Below, one piece after another: positions 60,321-64,000 of a stretch of DNA of 64,000 nt. The DNA is from Calycina herbarum (lineage: Eukaryota > Ascomycota > Leotiomycetes > Helotiales > Pezizellaceae). A program made the position numbers and the translations under genes. The notes under the pieces were generated by a model, which was given only the letters and a program-made list of their open reading frames with translations, had not been told where the DNA came from and did no database searches. Where the stretch lies: the NCBI GenBank assembly GCA_001414485.1, contig LLEY01000093.1:1-64000 (forward strand), written 5' to 3'. Every line of letters begins with the position of its first letter. The first letter of the stretch is position 1.

Positions 60321-63300
60321 TTATTATTCTTACGCTACGTAGGCTGTAGGCCGAGCTCTAAGAGTAAGTAGTACATCTTCTATTCTAGTTTATAGTACTT
60401 TTTAGCCTGTTCTTCTTCGTCTCTCGAGTTTCTTTATAAGCGTGTGATACTCCTTTCTTAATTCCTACTACTATCTATTTAGAGCTCTTCTCTCCGACCC
60501 GGTGACAAACTAGAGGTTAGGTTAAAGTGCTTAACTGCTAAAGCGTATATTAGTAGTATAGAGAGCGTCTAGACGCTCTCTTAAAACTAGCGAAGCCGGG
60601 GTCTTACTCTCTAGCGCGCCTTAGCCCTCTCTTCCTCTTCCTCTCTTTCTCTTACCTCTTCCTTACCTTCCTCTCTATCCTCTTTAAGTAATTCCAGCGC
60701 TAGCCTATATTCCTAAAGTCTTCTAAGCTCGAGTAGCTAGGTAGTGATTCTCGGCGCTAGCTCTCTATTCGCTAGTACTCCTCTAAGCTCTCTTAAGTCT
60801 CTAATACTCTTCCTAAGGACTCTTATAAGTACTTCTCTCTCTTGTAGAATGTCTTAGTAGAACAGTACTAGATACTCTACTGTCTCTCTTCTGCCTACGT
60901 ACGTATACTATAGTGTTAGCTAGCCTAGTACTCTTGTTATAAAGAGGAAGGCGTTAAGCCCTATTGCCTCTGTTCTTACCTAGACGAGTAGTAAGCTCTT
61001 TGCCTTAGCGAGCCCTTTATAGACTTTCCGTAGCTCCTAGTTTACTAGGTCTACCTCGTCTAACGCTTCTATATACCGCGTCGAGTTCTTCTCTTAAGCT
61101 CTCTTTCTTTAAGCCTCTAGGCGTTCCTATTACTCTATAAGCGTAGTATTATATCTAAAACCCCTTCTCTCTATTCTCTACTCTTCTTCCTATACTTGCC
61201 TCGCTCTCTAGAAGCACGGCATCGCTTTTCCTAGCTTTGATAGTCTTCCTCTCCTTCTTCTTAGCTATGTAGCTATATTCTTATAAGCACTTTAGATTAG
61301 CTTTCCTAGTTAAGACGTTTAGAATTTCTTTTTAAAAGCAGCTACTCGAAGGTTAAGGTAGAGGTCTACTAGAGCGTAGTCTACCTCTACCTCTAGGCTC
61401 CGGATCAGGGTAGCTTTATATACTCCTATTACTACTTGTAAACACTTCGATTATTATATAGAGAAGCTTCTTACTATCCCCTTTACGCTCTCTCCTTTTA
61501 GCGTTATATAGTACTAAGCTAATACTCTGTATATAATTACAATTCTTATTACTACTACGTATATTTGTCTTACATAGTAGTAATCGACGTCCTACGTCTT
61601 ATTAGTAAGCCTTATAAGCATAAATGTCTATGTTATAAGCTTCTTCTATACTCTCTCTCTATACGCTTTCTAGTTTAGTTTCTTATCGAGCTTAACTCTA
61701 AGGAATCTTATATACTTAACTAGTATAAGCCTTGCCTCTTTAAACTATACTGTTTCTTTCTATAAAGCTCTCGTTCTTATAAAGTATATAAGTACTATCT
61801 TTTCTAGGCTAAAAGCTATCTCTCGCTTATTTACCTACTAGTTATATACTCTCTAGGCTAACTCGAGTATCCTATAGTTTACTACTATACTCTTTAATAT
61901 TATAAGTAGGTTTATATCGTCTACGAAGCCTACTATAATTAGCCTATCGATCCTCGCTAGGTTATTATATAGTATTAAGGTAAAAAGGATAAATAGTATT
62001 AGAGATAGTACTAATCCTTATAGCACTCCTTATTCTAGGCTTCTTTTGTCTACGAACCTTCTATTAAAGAATAGCGTAGCTTTATATCTTAAGAGAAAGC
62101 TTCCTATCTAGGTTACTACCTACTATAGTACTTTCTTCTCTCTTAGAGTATAGAGTAGCTACGTATAATCTACTCTATTAAATACCTCTACTATATCTAA
62201 CTAAGGTAGAGACGCGTAGCTCTTGTTTTCCTACGCTATATATACTCTCTCTATTACTATTCTAATCGCTAGTTCTATATTCTAGTGCTTCCAGTTACCT
62301 ATTTATATCCCTAGAAGTATTATAGCGTCTTCTGCGAGCTTTGTAAGCCTCTACGCTATTACCTTCTTAAGGATCTTACCTATAGTTAAGAGTAGCACTA
62401 TTAGCTAGTAGGCCCCTGCTTTGCCTTATTCCTTTGTTATTTTACCTGGTTTCTAAGTACTACTACTTTTATATAACAGAAGTAGGATAAGAAGTGTTAT
62501 AAGTAGAAGCTCGCTTCCGCTATTACTACGAGCACCTCTCGAAGTAGCTTATTACACGCTTTTAGAAAGCCGTTTATAAGTATATCGAACCCTGGTACTT
62601 TCTATAGCGCTAATCTTATAGCTGTCTTAATACATTTCTCAGTTACCCGCTAGCTTACTTCGTACTCCTAAGAGAAGCTCTTAGAGCTCTATTCCCTGTT
62701 TAGAATACTAGAGTAGTCGGCTATTGATTCTAAGAAGAACTTCTCTATAAGAATACAAGTCTTATCTTCGTAGTTCTCGCCTTTTACTCTACTAAGCAAG
62801 GTAAGTATTAGTAGTGCTAGTGCTTTAGGTTTTACGTATCCTTTATAGCGTGTCTACTTTTCAAGTGTCTATAGTTTCCTATCGTCTTTTACTACCTCTA
62901 TAAGCGCCCCTCTCTAGCTCTTCGTCTTTGCCTTTCTACTTATTATTTAGAGCTCTTAAAGAGCGTCGTCGAGCTATTTCCTTAAGCTTCTCGTACATAG
63001 CTCTCTCTAGGTTCTTTCGTACTTTCTTGCTTTGTTCAACGCCTCTTTAACCTCTATGTTCTACTAGAGTTACGCTCTCTCTCTATCTAGTTTTTAAAGT
63101 AGCGTCGAGGCTCGAGCTATTCGTTAAAGCTCTTCTACGAGCTTCTTAACAGCTCCCTCGAGCTCCTATACGTTCTAGATTACTAGTATCGTAAGGTAAT
63201 TAGCCTCTGCCTTTACTAACACTTCGTCTATTAGCCTCCAGCTATAGCCGAGTGTCTACGGTGCCTCTCTTTCTTCTCTAGCCGCTATCGTAAGCAGCTA

Positions 63301-64000
63301 AGCTATGTAGTCAGACCCTAGCAGGTCTAGCGTCCTCTGTCAGGTGGCTACGTTTCTAGTAGAGAAGGCTAAGTTAATTATTAAGTTATAAGAGCCTTCT
63401 CTTCTCTAGGTAACCTTGTTATATAGTGTATTCCTCTCGAGCGCCTACTATGTAGCAAGCTTAAGAGTATAGTCTACGTTCTAGTTATATCTCCCGTAGA
63501 TATCTTAGAGAGAGTAGTAAGCGTTTAGGTCTCCTACTATAAGCGCTCTTCTTAGTCTCGCTTGTTAAAGCATATCCTCGATTAGTATTCGCCTAGCTTA
63601 TAGGTTATATACTAAGTAGACTATTGTTTCGTTCGCTCTCTTACCTATTATTATACTTACCTAGTTCTTACTAGTAGCGTATATCTAGCTTTCTTTTAAA
63701 TACCTTTTATATATAAAGAGTACTACTGCTCTGTCTAACTAAATCATATTATACCTCGAGCTTAAAGAGTAGCTTAGAGAGTCTCTTATACTATTCTACG
63801 CTAGCTCTTAAATCGCTAGAATATCGTATTCCTTCTTATAATTTAGAGCCGCGTCGAGTACCTCTAGTGTCTTCCTCGTATTCTAGTATAGTACTGTTAC
63901 ACTTATAGTAGTTCTATAGGTAGTATTTAGCCTACTTCTACTTCGTCTTCTACTTAGTTCTCTATTACGCTAAGAGAGCTTCCTAGCCTTTCGAGAAACT
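60320..64000 (-). mobile_element. LINE B (Tad-like non-LTR retrotransposon), runs off the right edge
   Basis: The 3' end lies at about 60320-60335, where the minus strand ends in an (AAT)n tail joined to the interrupted chromovirus 7. From the right: APE endonuclease with IVGDLNAYYSL near 63530-63560 and a GSDY motif (from SDH) near 63315, then reverse transcriptase with VGFVDDINLL near 61911-61945, whose catalytic Asp pair is intact. RIP is milder than in LINE A, with long open stretches and fewer stops, so it is either younger or was RIPed less. The sequence left of 61800 is the C-terminal part and 3' UTR. Confidence 0.8.
60561..60580. repeat. Perfect 20-base palindrome in the LINE B 3' region
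   Basis: GAGAGCGTCTAGACGCTCTC is its own reverse complement. In the transcript of the minus strand it could form a 10-base stem near the end of ORF2 or in the 3' UTR, a region used by some LINE reverse transcriptases for template recognition; that role is inferred. Confidence 0.6.

Noticed and set aside
33570..64000. Centromere
   Set aside because: AT-rich RIPed transposon nests can be centromeric, but nothing in sequence alone separates this from ordinary heterochromatin; CENP-A mapping would decide.

Overview
The window looks like a chromosome segment of a filamentous ascomycete (Pezizomycotina). The evidence is short spliceosomal introns (donors GTAAGT and GTATGT, branch sites CTGAC and CTAAC), a fungal DUF3336/patatin lipase gene, Fot/pogo transposons, chromovirus and copia retroelements, Tad-like LINEs, and the footprint of repeat-induced point mutation (RIP). 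In RIPed parts CpA and TpG are almost absent, TpA is in excess and CpG survives; Gln and Trp codons become TAA or TAG. The species cannot be named from sequence alone.

Layout. 1-2255 (minus): a patatin-like phospholipase gene of normal base composition, running off the left edge and carrying two in-frame TAG codons of the RIP type. 2256-3500: its upstream region, a foldback sequence and a tandem array of hairpin-like repeats. About 3640-29165: a RIPed block holding an unidentified relic, chromovirus 1 (5346-14069) split by Fot-1 (11082-12942), Fot-2 (15160-17000), chromovirus 2 (17421-24695), a minisatellite and a wrecked AAA+ ATPase gene (to about 29165). About 29166-33700: an unmutated island with one intact zinc-finger-like gene (30504-31208), a fragment ending in CPxC, and the broken start of a coiled-coil gene. 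33722-34543: a RIPed gene still in frame across 273 codons. 35519-48004: a Ty1/copia element split by chromovirus 5 (36610-43358). 48014-49847: Fot-3. About 50009-51436: an unidentified relic grading into a small less-mutated, GC-rich patch. About 51455-57654: LINE A, split by Fot-4 (54948-56808). 57655 onward: chromovirus 7, cut by LINE B at about 60320; LINE B runs to the right edge.

The region is a transposon graveyard in which insertion order can be read from target-site duplications: copia came before chromovirus 5, chromovirus 1 before Fot-1, LINE A before Fot-4 and chromovirus 7, and chromovirus 7 before LINE B. LTR partners have equal length within each element (456/456, 446/446, 453/453, 379/379), so decay was by point mutation and not by indels. 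No transposon appears capable of making its proteins. The probably functional content is limited to the zinc-finger-like gene of the island and perhaps, if its stops are not real, the patatin gene.

The features most worth a second look are an antisense, highly charged ORF relic shared by chromoviruses 2 and 5; LTRs that share their termini and U5 half but carry unrelated U3 cores; RIPed non-transposon genes (AAA+ ATPase; Cys-rich/basic repeat protein); and the sharp islands that escaped RIP.
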